From Prevotella sp. UBA3294 (GTDB lineage Bacteria; Bacteroidota; Bacteroidia; Bacteroidales; Bacteroidaceae): DNA of 15,688 nt. The notes beneath the pieces were generated by a model that was given only the letters and a program-made list of their open reading frames with translations, had not been told where the DNA came from and made no database searches. This document shows positions 15,474 through 15,688 of the stretch, piece by piece. The position numbers were made by a program, and so were the translations under genes. Position 1 is the first letter of the stretch, and each line of letters starts with the position of its first letter. Location of the stretch: assembly GCA_002361535.1 (NCBI GenBank), contig DETG01000117.1, positions 5,027 to 20,714 of the forward strand, in the 5' to 3' direction.

Positions 15474-15688
15474 TTATCTCTGTACACGACCGTTGGCATT
15501 ACCTCCAGCGAGAGACTCAACCTCTTCGACAGAAACCAAGTTGAAGTCACCATTGATCGTATGCTTCAGTGCTGATGCAGCCACTGCAAACTCAAGAGCC
15601 TCACCCTGAGTGGCCTTTGTCAGCAAGCCGTGAATCAATCCGCCTGAGAACGAATCGCCACCACCAACGCGGTCGATGATGGGATTGA
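15474..15688 (-). CDS. kdgK: 2-keto-3-deoxygluconate kinase, C-terminal fragment (cut by window edge)
   Basis: The last 70 codons of a PfkB/ribokinase-family sugar kinase enter from the right edge and end with TAA at 15476-15474. The fragment begins [17 protein letters not shown], the C-terminal PfkB signature with the catalytic base in GGGDSF and the anion hole formed by the glycines, followed by a helix ([18 protein letters not shown]) and a short polar tail ending GRVQR. The family is clear from this motif. The assignment to 2-keto-3-deoxygluconate rests on the adjacent eda gene and on the DRVGGGDSF form that I associate with Bacteroidales KdgK. The N-terminal substrate-binding part is outside the window. 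Confidence 0.85.
   Translation of the reverse strand, partial: NPIIDRVGGGDSFSGGLIHGLLTKATQGEALEFAVAASALKHTINGDFNLVSVEEVESLAGGNANGRVQR

Overview
The window looks like a chromosomal segment of a Bacteroidota bacterium, most likely a Prevotella-type (Bacteroidales) gut or oral anaerobe. The reasons are two promoters of the Bacteroidota form (TTTG, 19-20 bp, TAnnTTTG), protein sequences that read like Bacteroidales versions (MetY, MetH without its reactivation domain, TsaD, KDPG aldolase, KdgK with a GGGDSF motif), and a periplasmic-repeat hybrid sensor kinase of a kind known to me mainly from Bacteroidales. This assignment is by recognition; no database search was run. Every gene lies on the minus strand, so transcription runs from high to low coordinates. 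No stretch over 300 bases lacks a gene. I see no tRNA, rRNA, CRISPR, insertion sequence or phage gene.

Right end (14718-15688): the end of kdgK and all of eda, the kinase and aldolase that take 2-keto-3-deoxygluconate to pyruvate and glyceraldehyde 3-phosphate. A strong intrinsic terminator follows eda. Next (9987-14795) is a three-gene signalling module: a very large membrane sensor kinase built from two kinase-like halves, a response regulator, and a small membrane protein resembling a cut-down AbgT transporter. The kinase reading frame begins with TTG inside the end of eda, so the eda terminator hairpin lies within its signal-peptide codons. The first half has an intact ATPase domain but no recognisable phospho-acceptor histidine; the second half has an H-box-like histidine but a degraded ATPase domain.

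Main block (261-9853): a consensus promoter at 9823-9853 precedes nine genes with gaps of 39 bases or less: metY, a DMP19/DUF4375 protein, smpB, metH, a HAD phosphatase, map, tsaD, pncC and a DEAD-box-type helicase. MetY makes homocysteine and MetH methylates it to methionine. Map removes initiator methionine, while SmpB, TsaD and the helicase serve translation, tRNA modification and RNA remodelling. The block therefore joins methionine synthesis to protein synthesis and RNA handling.

Left end (1-181): a promoter and the first 37 codons of serC (phosphoserine aminotransferase), which is cut by the window edge.

The most interesting region is the sensor kinase module at 9987-14795, including its unusual start region.
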